Positions 7,005 through 18,306 of a stretch of DNA of 60,605 nucleotides are shown piece after piece (within the stretch, counting starts at the first letter, position 1; every line of letters begins with the position of its first letter). The DNA is taken from positions 1-60,605 of the forward strand of contig NZ_JANFAK020000040.1 of NCBI RefSeq assembly GCF_024721315.2. The letters run 5' to 3'. A program made the position numbers and the translations under genes. The stretch comes from Streptomyces sp. Isolate_45. Its GTDB lineage: Bacteria > Actinomycetota > Actinomycetes > Streptomycetales > Streptomycetaceae. The notes beneath the pieces were generated by a model. The model made no database searches. It saw nothing but the letters and a program-made list of their open reading frames with translations, and was not told where the DNA came from.

Positions 7005-9348
7005 TCAATTTCCGAAAAGATCGACGGCCTTACCGCCCACCGGAACAGCCTGCCATTCCTGGAGCGTGAGATATCCACCCCACCAGAGATTCGCTTCCAC
7101 TTCATATTTGTTGGCGTGAGCCGGAAGTGTCGACCCAAGACGATACATCGACTTCCCCGATTCAACCATACAGTCAGTTATGTAGAACGAGGCCTGACTG
7201 AAGGTTGCCCACTGCCGCGAGTGAACGGCCTCATGCCTCTCCAGGTCGGGGCCCTTACTCGCAGCTGTCTCCGCACTCCAGAGCCGCTCGATCTCCTGAC
7301 GATAATCCCATTCCCAGTTCAGCCGGTTCACATAGGACTCCCGGCTGCTCGGGTAGAAGAGAACGTCCCCCACCGTCATCGGCTGCGAAAGACCCGGGGA
7401 ATGCTGGAAGCAGACGTACTGCGCGGACCGAACGACGCAGCCCGTCGTAAGAGACGAATACTCGTACGCCAACTCGTTGGCCCCATTGTCCCGATTTCCC
7501 TCATTGAACGGGTCGTCCATGATGTGCGACGAACTGACTTCGGTAAGACAATCCACCGCCATATCCCCTTCAGGACAGTTGAGCGCCTCCGTCATGGGTG
7601 GCGGACCAGGGTGAAGCGGCGGCGCCAGAGGTACCGGGGGGGCGCCGTACAGTGGGCCGCAGAATTGGGCGAGGCCCTGGGTGCACTTTCCGAGCGGGCC
7701 GCCGCCCGTCGCGGTTCCCGGATGATACGTCGCGCGCGGGATCGCTACAGAACTGATCGCTCGGGAGCTCTGGGCACCCGTGTTGTACTTCTGTGCGTGC
7801 GACTTGGCCGGCAGCGGTGTGTCGTTGTGCCCGTTCGGGCCGCGGGTCGGGCAGTCCAGTTCGGCACAGGCGCCCGAGGGGTCCGATGTCGTGACCGGGT
7901 TGTTGTTGGCATAGCCGTATCCGTTGAGGGATTGAGCGGAGGCAGTGATCAGTACTGGGTCCACGCTCAGGAACCGGCCGATCAGGGGGTCGTACTCACG
8001 GACTCCGATGTGGGTGAGGCCCGTACTGCCGTCCACGGGCTTGTCCAAGAAGCGCTTGTCGTCGGGCCAGACCGTCGGCGTACTGCCCCGAGGGGCCCCG
8101 AAAACCGTCGTATAACGCTTGGCCGGCGTCTGGCCGGCGTCGTCCGAAACGACCAGGGTCGTCGTACCGTTGTTGTCTCCGGCGGTGAAGGACAGCTGGG
8201 CACTGCCTGATTCGTTGGTGCGGACGGCGATCTTGGATCCGCCCAGGACGTACGAGCGTGTCGCCCACTTCTTGGCGCCCTTCATGTGGACCTCGGTGGC
8301 ACCGGTGTAGAGGACCGTCTCCCCGTTAGCGTCACGTCGGATCAGCAGCTGGCCCTCGGCGTCGTAGAGGTAGTCCGTGACCGTCCCGCCCTCGGTCAGC
8401 CTTCCGAGCTTGCCTTCCAACGTCCAGGCCAGACTCTGCGTCGCCGCACCTCCCGGCGTTTCCGTGCGCTGAGTGGTGTTGCCCGCCGCGTCGTACGCGT
8501 ACTGCGCCGGAACACCCGCACAGGTTCCGCCGGTCGTGGTCGCCGCCAGGGTGTGCGGGCGGGCCGGGTCGTAGCAGTAGGCACGTGTCGTCGGAGTGCC
8601 GGTGTTCGTCCTCTCCGTGGACCTCTGCCCCGACACCGTGTACGTGTAGCTGTTCCAGTACGGTGCCGCGCCGTCGATGTTGGAGACCGTGCGGCCCGGC
8701 AGCGAGCAGTCCGCGGTCCTCGGGGTCCAGGCCAGCTGAGCCTGCGCTGGCCGTCGCCGCCTCCGCGTTCTTCACCACGAGGACTTCACGGAAGCCCTCG
8801 ACTGTCGCGGTCAGCCTCAGGTCGACACCTGGCAGGACCTCGCCGTAGAGGGCACTGTCCCCATCGAGTACCGGCTCGGGCAGAACGCCCTGCCAACCGA
8901 GGGACAGGGAACGTCCGCCGTGGTCGATGGTGACGAGGCTGGTGCGCCCTCCGCCGCCGGAGAAGCTCAGACCCGCCAGGGAGGCCTTCGGACCCACCGT
9001 GCCGTCCGCCCGCACGGTCAGCGTGGCGTCGGGTGCGACCCAGTCACCGCTCTTCGTCCTGACCCTCTGGGGCACCACGGATTGGTCGAGCCGGAACGAC
9101 TTACCATCAGGATTTGCGTAAGTGGAGGTGAACTCTGTTCTTTCGCCGACGATTTCGACGGGCTTCCCGGAGCGCACCGCCCGATCGAGGGCCAGCTGCC
9201 CTTCCGTCGGCGCGGGAACCGCTGCGGGATCGGCCGTTGCCACTGCCGAGGCATGGCCAGCCATGACACCCACCATGACCGCGGCACTCAGTACGGCCGC
9301 GACGGCATGGCGAAGCCGCGGACCTCTTCCAGAAGACATTTTCCCCAT
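7005..9348 (-). pseudogene. RHS-repeat secreted protein, internally deleted and frameshifted, with HExxH tip domain
   Basis: The start (ATG 9348 or 9339) encodes a signal peptide ending near GHASAVA and about 200 residues typical of the N-terminus of large Streptomyces RHS proteins (EVLPGVDLRLTATVEGF, VLVVKNAEAA). Near 8740-8750 this frame is interrupted and continues nonsensically to 8332. From the same point another frame encodes the RHS core: APYWNSYTYTVSGQRSTE, AYDAAGNTTQR, YLYDAEGQLL, REYDPLIGRFLSVDP, YGYANNNPVTTSDPSG. The 1,000 or more residues of repeats that normally separate these parts are missing. After the core comes a tip of about 270 residues with HEAVHSRQW (7221-7235) and YEVEA (about 7100), the ligand layout of an HExxH...E zinc metallopeptidase. 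The C-terminal frame alone is open from 8636. The tip DNA is less GC-rich than the surroundings. Confidence 0.85.
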
Positions 9349-9428
9349 CCCCGAATACAGCGGCGCCTCCCCAGACCCCGCGCGAAGCGATCACTGAAAC
9401 ATCGCGTTCGCGAATGTATGGCGGCCAG

Positions 9429-9455
9429 CAACTCCCCTGCAATACAAGGGAGTTG
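9429..9455. repeat. Inverted repeat upstream of the RHS gene
   Basis: CAACTCCC (9429-9436) and GGGAGTTG (9448-9455) form an 8-bp perfect inverted repeat around 11 nt in the 5' region of the RHS gene. It could be an operator or leader hairpin. The rest of 9349-9555 shows no gene. Confidence 0.45.
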
Positions 9456-9555
9456 GCGCATTCAAGATTGACGGGAAACAGTCCGGTCGATAAATCGCAC
9501 AAGAGTCCGACATCACCGTGCATGGCGGCGCGCCGGCCGAAGGTTGGAGAGGTGC

Positions 9556-9583
9556 CCACCCGCTCCGGTAGGGGAGCGGGTGG
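9556..9583 (+). promoter_or_regulatory. Inverted repeat over the promoter of the TetR gene (candidate autoregulatory operator)
   Basis: CCACCCGCTCC (9556-9566) and GGAGCGGGTGG (9573-9583) are perfect 11-bp arms with a 6-nt spacer. A candidate -10, TAGGGT (9591-9596), sits 6 nt before the ATG at 9603, so the repeat covers the -35 region of a probably leaderless transcript. TetR proteins commonly bind such palindromes next to their own genes. Confidence 0.5.
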
Positions 9584-9602
9584 CGCGCAGTAGGGTGTCG
9601 GC

Positions 9603-10355
9603 ATGACAACCGGGGTGCGGCGCAGGATGGGAGTCGAGGAGCGGCGGCAGCAGCTGATCGGGGTGGCCCTGGAGCTGTTCAGCAACCGCTCCCCCGACGA
9701 CGTGTCGATCGACGAGATCGCGGCGGCGGCCGGAATATCGCGGCCGCTCGTCTACCACTACTTTCCCGGCAAGCTCAGCCTGTACGAGGCCGCGCTGCGG
9801 CGGGCCGCCGACGAGTTGGCGCAGCGGTTCGTCGAGCCGCACGAGGGGCCGCTCGGGGCGCGGTTGCTGCGGGTCATGGGCCGGTTCTTCGCGTTCGTGG
9901 ACGACCACGGGCCCGGTTTCTCGGCGTTGATGCGTGGCGGTCCGGCGGCCGGCAGCAGCCGGGCGAACGCGATGATCGACGAGGTGCGGCAGGCCGCCTA
10001 CGAGCAGATCGTCTCGCACATCGGGGTGCGGGAGCCGCCCGCCCGGCTGGAGCTCGTGGTGCGGTCGTGGGTGTCGCTCGCCGAGTCGACGGCGTTGATC
10101 TGGCTCGACGGCCGGCGCATTCCGCGCGCCGAGCTGGAGTTGCAGTTGGTCCACGACTTCGCGGCGCTGGCCGCCGTCAGTGCCGCGTACGACGCGGAGA
10201 TGGCGGGGATCCTGGGGCAGATCCTCGTGCACGAGCCGGCGGACGGGCCGTTCGGGGAGCTCGTGACCCGGCTGGTCGGGCTGGTGCCCGGCAGTGGCGC
10301 GGTGGCCGGCTCCGGCGAAGGTGACGATCACGGCGGGGTGCCCGCGACCGGATGA
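9603..10355 (+). CDS. TetR/AcrR family transcriptional regulator
   Basis: 250 residues. An N-terminal TetR helix-turn-helix at about residues 12-58 is seen in RRQQLIGVALELF, SIDEIAAAAGISRPLVYHYF and GKLSLYEAALRRA, followed by an all-helical ligand-binding region. The size and FFAFVDDHGPGFSALMRGG segment are typical of Streptomyces TetR proteins of the Rv1255c-like kind. The ligand is unknown. It is likely autoregulated through the palindrome overlapping its promoter. The GNAT gene follows 25 nt downstream in the same direction. Confidence 0.9.
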   Translation: MTTGVRRRMGVEERRQQLIGVALELFSNRSPDDVSIDEIAAAAGISRPLVYHYFPGKLSLYEAALRRAADELAQRFVEPHEGPLGARLLRVMGRFFAFVDDHGPGFSALMRGGPAAGSSRANAMIDEVRQAAYEQIVSHIGVREPPARLELVVRSWVSLAESTALIWLDGRRIPRAELELQLVHDFAALAAVSAAYDAEMAGILGQILVHEPADGPFGELVTRLVGLVPGSGAVAGSGEGDDHGGVPATG

Positions 10356-10380
10356 TCACCGCTGTGGCGATAATGCCCGC

Positions 10381-10917
10381 GTGATCATTGACGACGAGAT
10401 CCTGTTCCGGCGGGCCGTGGAGAAGGACGTCGGCACGTTGGTCGACCTGTACGACCAGGCCGCCCGGTGGATGCAGAAGCGCGGGATCGAGCAGTGGAAG
10501 CCCGGTGAGAAGGATGCCGCGCACTTCTTGAAGAAGATGCGCGAGGGCGAGGTGTGGCTGGCCGGGGACCCGGACCGGCGGATCGTCGGGGCGTACGAGC
10601 TGTGGTGGTCCGACGAGGAGGCGTGGGGGGTCCAGCCGCCGGTCGCGGGTTACGTGCACCGGCTGATGGTGGACCGTCGGACCGCGCCGGCCGGGACCGG
10701 ACGCCGCATGCTCGAACACGTCGAGCGGCGCGTCGCCCGGTCCGGGCTGGCCCGGGTCCGGCTGGACTGCGTCTCCACCAACCCCCGGCTGCTCGCGTAC
10801 TACCGCAACGCGGGCTACCGGGTGGTCGGGGAGTTCCCCCACAAGGAGGGGCCGGACGGCAGGATCTACGGGGTGATCCTGCTGGAGAAGCGGCTGGACC
10901 GGCTCACCGTCGTGTGA
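10381..10917 (+). CDS. GNAT family N-acetyltransferase
   Basis: 178 residues from GTG 10381. The GNAT fold is visible as IIDDEILFRRAVEKDV (strand 1/helix 1), VGAYELWW and YVHRLMVDRRTAPAGTGRRML (motif A, with the R/Q-x-x-G-x-G/A pyrophosphate loop as APAGTGR), then VRLDCVSTNPRLLAYYRNAGY (motif B). It would transfer an acetyl group from acetyl-CoA to an unknown amine. The start is supported by GATAAT ending 6 nt upstream (leaderless arrangement); an in-frame ATG at 10294 would overlap the TetR gene. It converges on the pullulanase gene, overlapping its 3' end by 14 nt (10904-10917). Confidence 0.88.
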   Translation: MIIDDEILFRRAVEKDVGTLVDLYDQAARWMQKRGIEQWKPGEKDAAHFLKKMREGEVWLAGDPDRRIVGAYELWWSDEEAWGVQPPVAGYVHRLMVDRRTAPAGTGRRMLEHVERRVARSGLARVRLDCVSTNPRLLAYYRNAGYRVVGEFPHKEGPDGRIYGVILLEKRLDRLTVV

Positions 10918-13900
10918 AGACGGCGACCGAGCGGGCCGGTGCGGTGAACTCCCCCTTCGTCGCGTCGTACGAGGCGGACTTGACCACCGGGTCCGCGCCC
11001 GACCGCTGGACGGGGTGCAGGGCGTACGAGGTGCCCGCGAGGGCGGTGACGCGCTGCCGTTGGGCGGTGGGATTGGCGTTGAAGACGACCACCAGGTCCC
11101 CGAGGGTCATGGTGATCACGCCGGGGGTCTCCTCGGGGCCCGAGAGCGGGAACGCCAACTTCGCCTGGACGGCGTCCGCGGTGGTGAGGGCGAAGGCGCT
11201 TTCCGTCGTACGGATCCGCAGCAGGTCCCGGTAGGCGGCCGAGGTCGCGGTGATCTCGGCGCAGCCGGGCGCCGGGCCGGTCAGCAGGGGTTTCGCGTAC
11301 GTCCACTTCGACTGGTTGTCGGCGGCGGGCGGCAGGCCCCGGCCGAAGCCGTTGCCGTCCCGGCAGTCCCAGTGCAGGGCGTTGAACCAGTCGCCGCTGT
11401 CGTAGGAGTTGCGGTCCAGGGACTTCGAGCGGAGCAGATCGGTGCCCGCCTGGGAGAGGGCCGGGCCCTGCGAGAGCGCGGCGGTGGCCATGGCCAGGAC
11501 GTGCGTGCGGGCCTGATCGGCGGGCGAGGTGGCCCGCGGTAGCTTGAAGGTGAGGGCGTCGGCGAGGGTTTCGTTGTCGTGGGCGTCCACGTAGGCGAGG
11601 GCGTCGCCGGGGGCGGCCGCGTATCCGGCGGGGGCGCCGTTGTAGTCGACCTCGGAGCCCTTCACGCGGCGGCCGGTGGTGTCGGTGAAGGTGTACGGGG
11701 CGAGGTTCCCGGACAGTCCGACCTTGATCAGGTCCTGGGAGTGCAGGAGCCTGGTGCGCTGTTCGGCGGGGGTGCCGTTGGCGGGCGAGTCGTTGGGGGC
11801 GGTGAACAGGCCGGTGGCGAAGCCCTGCACGCGCGGGTCCTCGTCGAAGGGGCCGCCGCCGCGGACGGCGTCGCGGGCGCGGTCGGAGAAGGTGGCGATG
11901 CCGGTGCCCGCCATGTTCTTCTGCGAGGCCTGGACGAAGCGGGCGTCGTCGGCGATCTCACCGAAGTTCCAGCCCTCCCCGTAGAGGACGATCCTCTTGC
12001 CGTCGACGCCGTCCTTCTCGACGGTCAGGGCGTCGAGGGCCTTGCGGACGGCGAGGATGTTGTCCTTCGGGTGGTGGCCCATCAGGTCGAAGCGGAAACC
12101 GTCGACCTTGTACTCCTTGGCCCAGGTCACGAGGGAGTCCACGACGAGCCGGCCCATCATGGCGTTCTCGGGCGCCGTGTTGGCGCAGCAGGTGGAGGTG
12201 GCGACGCCGCCGTCCGCGAGGAGCCGCTGGTAGTAGCCGGGGACGACGCGGTCAAGGACCGACTTGTCGGCCTGCCCGGAGGCGACGGTGTGGTTGTAGA
12301 CCACGTCCATGACGGTGCGCAGCCCGGCCCCGTTCAGCGACTGGACCATCCTGCGGAACTCGACCGTGCGGGCGGTGCCGTTCGGGTCGCTCGCGTACGA
12401 GCCCTCCGGGACGGTGTAGTGCAGCGGGTCGTAGCCCCAGTTGTAGGAGTCCTTCGCGGCGGCGGCGGCCACGCAGGCCTGCTGCTCCTCGCTGTCGGGG
12501 GCGTACACCTTGAGGTCGCAGGCGGGTTCGGTGCGGTCGGCGGGCTTCTCGGGGATGGTGCCGATGTCGAAGGCCGGCAGCAGGTGGACGTACGAGGTGC
12601 CGGCGGCTGCGAGGTCGCGCAGGTGCCGCATGCCCGCCGAGCCGGTCTCGGTGAAGGCCAGGTACTGGCCGCGGTGGGTGCTGGTGCGGTCCGCGACGGA
12701 GAAGTCACGGACGTGCAGTTCCTGGATCTGGGCGGAGGTGAAGGGCACGGCCGCCGGTTTGCGCAGGCCCTTCCATCCGGGCGGGGCGAGCTTCGGGTCG
12801 GCGAGGTCGACGGCGAGGCTGTGCGTCGAGTCGGCGGTGAGGGCGGTGGAGTACGGGTCGGTGACGAGGTTGCGGACGACCTGGCGGGTGCTCGGCGCCC
12901 AGACGGTCACGGCGTACCGGTAGGGCTTGCCGTTCCAGGAGCGTTCGCCGCGCACCGACCAGACGCCGGTGGTGTCGTCGCGGCGCATGGGGACGCTGCG
13001 GCCGTCGAGTTCGAGCGCGACCTGTTGGGCGGTCGGCGCCCACACGGACAGGGTGGGGCGGCCGTCCTTGAAGACGGGTCCGAGCGCGGCGTTCGTCGCG
13101 TACAGGTCGTCGAGGACGCCGGCGAGCTGGACGCCGGTGGCGGCGAGGACGGCGCCGTTGGCGGTGCGGGCGCTCGCGACGAGCTGGCCGCGCAGGGCGT
13201 CGCGCACGCGGTCGCGGTCGCGGGGGTCGACGGTGAAGGCCGGGTACGCGGCCAGGTGCGGGAACTTCTGCTTCTGGGCGGCGGTGAGCTCGGAGCGGTT
13301 CAGCCGCAGCCAGGTGGCGCCGGCCTCGCGCAGGGCGCCGTTCTCCGCCGTGATCCGGCCTTCGCGGGAGGCGAGGAGTTGGACGGAGGCGGCCGCGGCG
13401 GGTGCCTTCCAGGCGACGGTGTCCCGGTCGATCCAGACGGCTTCGGCCTTGGTCAGGTCGAGGGCGGCGGCCGATCCGGCGGGCTGCGGCAGCAGGTACG
13501 TCGCGCGGCCGGCCAGCGTCCACACCTCGTGGCCGGTGGCCTTCAGGTCGAGGGACTGGTCGGTGGGGAGGTCCTTCTCGTCGCCCTTGTGGAGGATGTA
13601 GCTCAGGCTGGTGGCGCCGGCCGCGAGGGGTACCTCGTAGACCGCGCCGTAGGCATCGGTGCGTACGGGCATCAGCGGCTTCGACCAGTCGGTGGGGCTC
13701 GCGGCGCCGGTCCAGACGTGCAGGCCCCAGCCGTCGTACGCGCCGTCGGGGCGCTGGTGGTGGAGGATCGCCTTCGTCGTGTCCTGCGGCGGGTGGGCGG
13801 GGCGGTCGGTGCGGGCGGGTTCCTTGCCCTGTTCGAGCCAGATCTCGCCGGTCTTCGTCACGTCGATGGTGCGGTCGACGGCGACGTCCTTGTTGCCGTC

Positions 13901-16252
13901 CTTGTCGATGACGAGGTAGTTGACGGAGGAGGCGCCGGGCTTCAACTTGACGTGGGCGAAGGCGCCGTAGGCGTCGCGGCCGGTGAAGGCGTGCCCCTCC
14001 GGCCACGGAGTGGGTTCGCCATCGGCGAGGTCGCCCCAGGCGTACAGCCGCCAGTTCGCGTAGTCGCCGTCGGGGCGGTTGTAGTGGACGACCGCGTACT
14101 CGCGCTGGGTGGCGGTCGGGGTTTCCTTCGGCGGTGTCTGTCCGGCGACGGACGCGGCGAGCGCGCCGGCCGTGCGTCCCGCCGAGTCGATGACGACGGC
14201 CTTGTAGCGCAGGGGCGTTCCGGCCGGGGCCGTGACGTGCTGGGTGACCTTGTACGGGGCGTGGTCGGCGGAGCCGAGAACCTGCCACTTGCCGGTCCCG
14301 GTCTGCGCGGCGAACACGACCCGGTTCAGGCCGCCGCCGGTGACCTCGGCGGACAGCTCGACGGTGCCGGTGGCGCCGGGGGCCGGGGCCTTCAGGGTGA
14401 GTGCGGGCTCGGTGGTGGGCGGGGCGAGCGGGGCAACGGCCTGGAGGACCACCGAGCCGAGCGCGGGCAGCGGGACGGTGAGCTTGCCGGCCGCGGAGGC
14501 GCGGACCAGCGCGGTGCCGCCGTACAGGGTGCGGTACTGGGCGCCGGCCGGGGCGTCGATCTCCACGGTGCGGCCCTCGGGGGCGTTGTTCGCGGCGACC
14601 AGGTACTCGGTCCGGGTGCGGGCGTCGGTGCGCGCGAAGGCGTACACGGGGCCGTCGGCGAGGCGCTCGCTCTGCACGCCGTCGCGCAGGGCGGGGTGCT
14701 CCTTGGTCAGCTTCGAGAGGGCGCCGATCTGCCGGTACAGCGGGTGCTTCGCGTCGAAGGCGTCGCTCGCGTGGGTGCGGTCCGTGCCCAGCTGGTCGTC
14801 GTCGAGGTAGTCGGCGGTCCGGGAGGCGAAGAGGGGCTGGCGGGCGTCCTTGTCGCCGCCCGCACCGGTGAAGCCCTGCTCGTCGCCGGAGTAGATCACC
14901 GGGTTGCCCCGGGAGAGGAACATCAGCTCGTTGGCGAGCCGGTAGCGGTCGAGGAGCTCTTGTTCCCCGGCTCCGGGCCGGTCCTGCTTCAGGAAGGTGC
15001 CGAAGCGGCCCATGTCGTGGTTGCCGAGGAAGGTGACCTGCTCGTACGCGTTCGCCTTGTCGGTGGTGTACCGGTAGTCGTCGGCGAGTACGGAGCCCAG
15101 CCGGCCGGCGGCCGCGCCCTGGGAGGCGTAGGCGCGGATGGCGTCCTGGAGCGGGAAGTCGAGGGTGGCGTCGAGCCGGCCGCGGGTGACGTACGGGGAG
15201 GTGACGGCGGTGTCGGCGGAGTAGACCTCGCCGAACATGAAGAAGTCCTCGCGGCCGCGCTCGGCGGCGTACGCGTCGAGGGCGGTGGCCCACCGGGTCC
15301 AGAACTCGGTGTTGACGTGCTTGACCGTGTCGATACGGAAGCCGTCGATCCGGAAGTCCTTGACCCACTTCTCGTAGATCTTCTCCATGCCGCTGACGAC
15401 CTCGGGACGCTCGGTCCACAGGTCGTCGAGCCCCGAGAAGTCACCCTGCTCGGAGGACTCGCCGGCGAAGGTGGAGTCACCGCGGTTGTGGTACATGGCG
15501 GGGTCGTTCAGCCAGCCGGGGACCTTGAGGTTCTTCTTCGCGTCGGGCACGAAGGGGGTCCGGGGGAAGGAGGCGGAGCCGGTCTTCGGGAACTTGTCCT
15601 TGCCCTTGGCTTCCGCGTAGTCGGCGTCGTCGAAGGGCACTCCGTCCTTGGTCAGGTAGGGGAACGCGCCCTTCGACAGGTAGGAGTGGGACCCCTCGCG
15701 GTAGTCGACGACGTCGGCGGTGTGGTTGGTGATGACGTCGAAGAAGACCTTCATCCCCTTCCGGTGCGCCGCGTCGATCAGCTTCTCCAGGTCGGCGTTG
15801 GTGCCGAAGTGCGGGTCGACCTGCGTGAAGTCGGTGATCCAGTAGCCGTGGTAGCCCGCCGAGGCGTCCTTGCCCTCCCCCTGGACCGGCTGGTTCTTGA
15901 AGATCGGCGCCATCCAGATGGAGGTGGTGCCGAGGCCCTTGATGTAGTCGAGCCGGTCGGTGAGGCCCTTGAGGTCACCGCCCTGGTAGAAGCCCTTGTC
16001 CGTCGGGTCCAGGCCGGTCTGCAGGCGGGTGCCGGTCAGGCCGCCGCGGTCGTTGCGCGGGTCTCCGTTCGCGAACCGGTCGGGCAGGACGAAGTAGAAC
16101 TGTTCCCGGGTCAGGTCGTGCCGGGCCGGTTCGGCGGCCAACTTCGCGTCCGGGGGCGGGGCGGGGGCCTGTGCGGCGGCCGCCGCCGGGAGGACGGGCA
16201 GGAGCGTCACGGCCAGGGCGGCGGCGAGCGCTCCTGCGACGGGGCGTATCAA
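10904..16252 (-). CDS. Secreted bifunctional alpha-amylase/pullulanase (amylopullulanase)
   Basis: 1,782 residues with a Sec signal peptide ([19 protein letters not shown], Ala-rich cleavage region near residue 27). The N-terminal GH13 unit (about 45-620) carries [10 protein letters not shown] (nucleophile Asp near 304), GEVYSADT (acid Glu near 342) and LGNHDMG (Asp near 410). Two PUD/CBM41-type starch-binding repeats follow ([20 protein letters not shown] near 717 and [19 protein letters not shown] near 827). The C-terminal half is a pullulanase of the alpha-1,6-glucosidase type with an N-domain ([17 protein letters not shown]), [28 protein letters not shown] near 1387, [10 protein letters not shown] near 1425 and VDAHDNET near 1558. 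It would cut both alpha-1,4 and alpha-1,6 bonds of starch or pullulan outside the cell. It lies 90 bp downstream of the amylase gene on the same strand. Confidence 0.95.
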   Translation of the reverse strand: MIRPVAGALAAALAVTLLPVLPAAAAAQAPAPPPDAKLAAEPARHDLTREQFYFVLPDRFANGDPRNDRGGLTGTRLQTGLDPTDKGFYQGGDLKGLTDRLDYIKGLGTTSIWMAPIFKNQPVQGEGKDASAGYHGYWITDFTQVDPHFGTNADLEKLIDAAHRKGMKVFFDVITNHTADVVDYREGSHSYLSKGAFPYLTKDGVPFDDADYAEAKGKDKFPKTGSASFPRTPFVPDAKKNLKVPGWLNDPAMYHNRGDSTFAGESSEQGDFSGLDDLWTERPEVVSGMEKIYEKWVKDFRIDGFRIDTVKHVNTEFWTRWATALDAYAAERGREDFFMFGEVYSADTAVTSPYVTRGRLDATLDFPLQDAIRAYASQGAAAGRLGSVLADDYRYTTDKANAYEQVTFLGNHDMGRFGTFLKQDRPGAGEQELLDRYRLANELMFLSRGNPVIYSGDEQGFTGAGGDKDARQPLFASRTADYLDDDQLGTDRTHASDAFDAKHPLYRQIGALSKLTKEHPALRDGVQSERLADGPVYAFARTDARTRTEYLVAANNAPEGRTVEIDAPAGAQYRTLYGGTALVRASAAGKLTVPLPALGSVVLQAVAPLAPPTTEPALTLKAPAPGATGTVELSAEVTGGGLNRVVFAAQTGTGKWQVLGSADHAPYKVTQHVTAPAGTPLRYKAVVIDSAGRTAGALAASVAGQTPPKETPTATQREYAVVHYNRPDGDYANWRLYAWGDLADGEPTPWPEGHAFTGRDAYGAFAHVKLKPGASSVNYLVIDKDGNKDVAVDRTIDVTKTGEIWLEQGKEPARTDRPAHPPQDTTKAILHHQRPDGAYDGWGLHVWTGAASPTDWSKPLMPVRTDAYGAVYEVPLAAGATSLSYILHKGDEKDLPTDQSLDLKATGHEVWTLAGRATYLLPQPAGSAAALDLTKAEAVWIDRDTVAWKAPAAAASVQLLASREGRITAENGALREAGATWLRLNRSELTAAQKQKFPHLAAYPAFTVDPRDRDRVRDALRGQLVASARTANGAVLAATGVQLAGVLDDLYATNAALGPVFKDGRPTLSVWAPTAQQVALELDGRSVPMRRDDTTGVWSVRGERSWNGKPYRYAVTVWAPSTRQVVRNLVTDPYSTALTADSTHSLAVDLADPKLAPPGWKGLRKPAAVPFTSAQIQELHVRDFSVADRTSTHRGQYLAFTETGSAGMRHLRDLAAAGTSYVHLLPAFDIGTIPEKPADRTEPACDLKVYAPDSEEQQACVAAAAAKDSYNWGYDPLHYTVPEGSYASDPNGTARTVEFRRMVQSLNGAGLRTVMDVVYNHTVASGQADKSVLDRVVPGYYQRLLADGGVATSTCCANTAPENAMMGRLVVDSLVTWAKEYKVDGFRFDLMGHHPKDNILAVRKALDALTVEKDGVDGKRIVLYGEGWNFGEIADDARFVQASQKNMAGTGIATFSDRARDAVRGGGPFDEDPRVQGFATGLFTAPNDSPANGTPAEQRTRLLHSQDLIKVGLSGNLAPYTFTDTTGRRVKGSEVDYNGAPAGYAAAPGDALAYVDAHDNETLADALTFKLPRATSPADQARTHVLAMATAALSQGPALSQAGTDLLRSKSLDRNSYDSGDWFNALHWDCRDGNGFGRGLPPAADNQSKWTYAKPLLTGPAPGCAEITATSAAYRDLLRIRTTESAFALTTADAVQAKLAFPLSGPEETPGVITMTLGDLVVVFNANPTAQRQRVTALAGTSYALHPVQRSGADPVVKSASYDATKGEFTAPARSVAVFTRR

Positions 16253-16279
16253 GGCGGATTCTCCTCGGTCACGGGGTGG

Positions 16280-16324
16280 AGGGCCGCCCGGCGGTGGCGG
16301 GTCCGTCGGGTGCCGGGCGGCCCT
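16280..16324 (-). terminator. Strong hairpin between amylase and amylopullulanase genes
   Basis: AGGGCCGCCCGGC (16280-16292) and GCCGGGCGGCCCT (16312-16324) are perfect 13-bp arms. The hairpin sits between the two secreted-amylase genes and probably ends or attenuates transcription from the upstream one. Confidence 0.6.
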
Positions 16325-16342
16325 GGTCTGCGGGGCGGCGGC

Positions 16343-18052
16343 TCAGTTGCGCCAGGTGTCGGTCAGCGTGACCTTGCCGCTCGCGGGGACGGTGGCCGTA
16401 CGGTTGGCGCCGCTCTCCCAGGTGACGTTCCCGGCGGCGTCCTTGCGCACGTACTTGTAGGCGAGGGCCGTACCGGCCGGGAGGGCGGCGTCGAGCTTCC
16501 AGACGGGGTAGGCGGCGGGGTCGAGCTTCAGGGCGGACGTCGGGTTCCAGTTGCCGAGCTCGGCGCGGTCCCCGGTGACGTACACGTCCTGGCCCGGCAC
16601 GGTCGTCGCGGTGACGGCGAAGGAGGCGCCCGTCGTCGGGGACGGGTTCGACGGGGTTCCGGCGCAGGTACGGGCGTTGACGTGCAGCGCCAGCGCGGTG
16701 CCGGCGCCGAGGGTCGCGGTGAAGCGGCCCGAGCCGTCCACGGTCACGGCGCGGCCGCTCTGCACGTCGCAGTAGTCGCCGGCCGGGAGGGAGGTCTGGA
16801 AGGTGCGGGCGAGCGCGGAGCCCTCGTGGTTGATGGCCACGTACGCCTTCGCGCCGCGCCCGAAGGCGATCTGGTCCCCGCCGTTGTCCCACCAGTCCGT
16901 CACGGACTGGCCGCGGGCCGCGTTGCGGAAGCCGACCATCGAGGAGATCTCGCGCCAGGCGTGCTGGCACTTCCAACCGTCGGCGTAACAGGCGTTCACC
17001 GTACCGCCGTTGGGCGGGCCGGCGTCCTTGTCGGACCACTCGTAGCCGGAGTGCACGTCCGGGGACCCGTAGGGCCAGGCCAGCATGAAGACGTTGGCCA
17101 GGGTGTAGGCGGAGCCGTTCTTGTAGCTGAGGGTGTCGCCGACGCGCTCGGTGTCGTGGTTGTCGACGAACACGCCGCTCCGCGCGGAGGACATGTGGCC
17201 CCAGGCCTCGCCGAAGTTCTTCAGGTGGGCGAGGTTCTCGTTCTGGAGGACCCGCTTGAGGTCGCGGGCGTAGCGGAACTCCTGGACGTCCCCGCTGCCT
17301 AGGTACTCGCTCGGCGAGACGGCCTCGCCCGCACCGAATATGGCCTCCTGCTTCCAGTACACGCCCGGGTTCGTCAGCCGGGACTTGATGTTCGCGAGGT
17401 CACCGGCGGGCATGTGCTTGGCGGCGTCGATCCGGAACCCGTCGACGCCGAGGGACAGCAGGTCGTTGAGGTAGCCGGCGATGCGGCCGCGCACGTAGTC
17501 CTCCCCCGTGTCCAGGTCGGCCAACTGCACGAGCTCGCAGTTCTGGACGTTGCCCCGGTCCTGGTAGTTCGAGATCGTCGCCCGACAGTCGTCCATGTCG
17601 GCGCCGGAGTAGAGGCCGGGGTAGCCGTACTTCGTGTACGAACTGCCGCCCGTTCCGGTGCCGTCGCCGGCGGCCATGTGGTTGATGACGGCGTCCGCGA
17701 CGACCTTCACCCCGGCGGCGTGACAGGTGTCGACCATCCGCTTGAAGGCGGCCCGGTCCCCGAGCCTGCCGGCGATCTTGTAGCTGACGGGCTGGTACGA
17801 GGTCCACCACTGGGGGCCCTGGATGTGCTCCTGGGGAGGCGAGACCTGGACGAAGCCGTACCCGGCGGGACCGAGGCTGTCGGTGCAGGCCTGGGCGACG
17901 GAGTCGAACCGCCACTCGAAGAGCACGGCGGTGACGTCCCGCTCCCCGGGCGCGGCGGCCCGCGCCTGCGGCGCCTGGGCGGTGAGGGTCCCGGCGGCGG
18001 CAACTGCGGCGACGGCGAAAAGGGTTGCAGCTCTGGCGGCTCTGACAGGCAT
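16343..18052 (-). CDS. Secreted alpha-amylase with C-terminal CBM20
   Basis: 569 residues. A Sec signal peptide ([19 protein letters not shown]...QARAAA) is followed by a GH13 alpha-amylase domain: [12 protein letters not shown] near 115-135, [11 protein letters not shown] (nucleophile Asp near 206), FGEAWGH (acid Glu near 280) and VDNHDTER (Asp near 297). The C-terminal 100 residues are a CBM20 starch-binding domain ([31 protein letters not shown]). It hydrolyses alpha-1,4 bonds of starch. ATG 18052 is chosen because AGGAGG lies 7 nt upstream; the ATG at 18088 precedes that site. TTGCAA-type direct repeats lie upstream. Confidence 0.95.
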   Translation of the reverse strand: MPVRAARAATLFAVAAVAAAGTLTAQAPQARAAAPGERDVTAVLFEWRFDSVAQACTDSLGPAGYGFVQVSPPQEHIQGPQWWTSYQPVSYKIAGRLGDRAAFKRMVDTCHAAGVKVVADAVINHMAAGDGTGTGGSSYTKYGYPGLYSGADMDDCRATISNYQDRGNVQNCELVQLADLDTGEDYVRGRIAGYLNDLLSLGVDGFRIDAAKHMPAGDLANIKSRLTNPGVYWKQEAIFGAGEAVSPSEYLGSGDVQEFRYARDLKRVLQNENLAHLKNFGEAWGHMSSARSGVFVDNHDTERVGDTLSYKNGSAYTLANVFMLAWPYGSPDVHSGYEWSDKDAGPPNGGTVNACYADGWKCQHAWREISSMVGFRNAARGQSVTDWWDNGGDQIAFGRGAKAYVAINHEGSALARTFQTSLPAGDYCDVQSGRAVTVDGSGRFTATLGAGTALALHVNARTCAGTPSNPSPTTGASFAVTATTVPGQDVYVTGDRAELGNWNPTSALKLDPAAYPVWKLDAALPAGTALAYKYVRKDAAGNVTWESGANRTATVPASGKVTLTDTWRN

Positions 18053-18114
18053 GCGGGGGGCCTCCTGGCGTAGAGGTGGGGATTGCACGCGACCGTAGGG
18101 CCAGGCAGGGAGTG

Positions 18115-18142
18115 TTGCAAGAGTTTGCGCAAGAGGTTGCAG
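18115..18142 (-). promoter_or_regulatory. TTGCAA-type operator repeats upstream of the amylase gene
   Basis: Read on the + strand, TTGCAAGAG (18115-18123), TTGCGCAAGAG (18125-18135) and TTGCAG (18137-18142) follow one another, with GCAAGAG repeated at 12-bp spacing. Direct and inverted TTGCA repeats upstream of Streptomyces amylase genes are known targets of the LacI-family regulator MalR/Reg1. The two LacI proteins encoded near 21 and 28 kb are the obvious candidates. Confidence 0.6.
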
Positions 18143-18306
18143 ATTTGTTTCCGGGGGTGGGGTGGAGGGCTGGTCTGGGCACCCGGCGCGGGGTCCAACT
18201 ACTCCGCATCAGGGCGGGTTGGGGGGGTCCCGCCGGTCTCATCGTCTCTCCGTGCCGTACCGGTCCCTCAAGGGCGCTCCTCCTTCGTCGTCGCGTCGCT
18301 TCGCGA

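Noticed and set aside
8332..8740. Continuation of the RHS N-terminal frame to 8332 as an intact short protein
   Set aside because: After about residue 202 the frame loses RHS character and becomes His/Gly/Arg-rich, while another frame carries the RHS core, so the frame is broken.
11579..17302. Reading frame of about 1,900 codons on the + strand opposite the two amylase genes
   Set aside because: It is an antisense shadow of GH13 genes on the minus strand; its protein is Val/Gly/Glu/Arg-rich without domains, while the minus frames carry full catalytic motifs.
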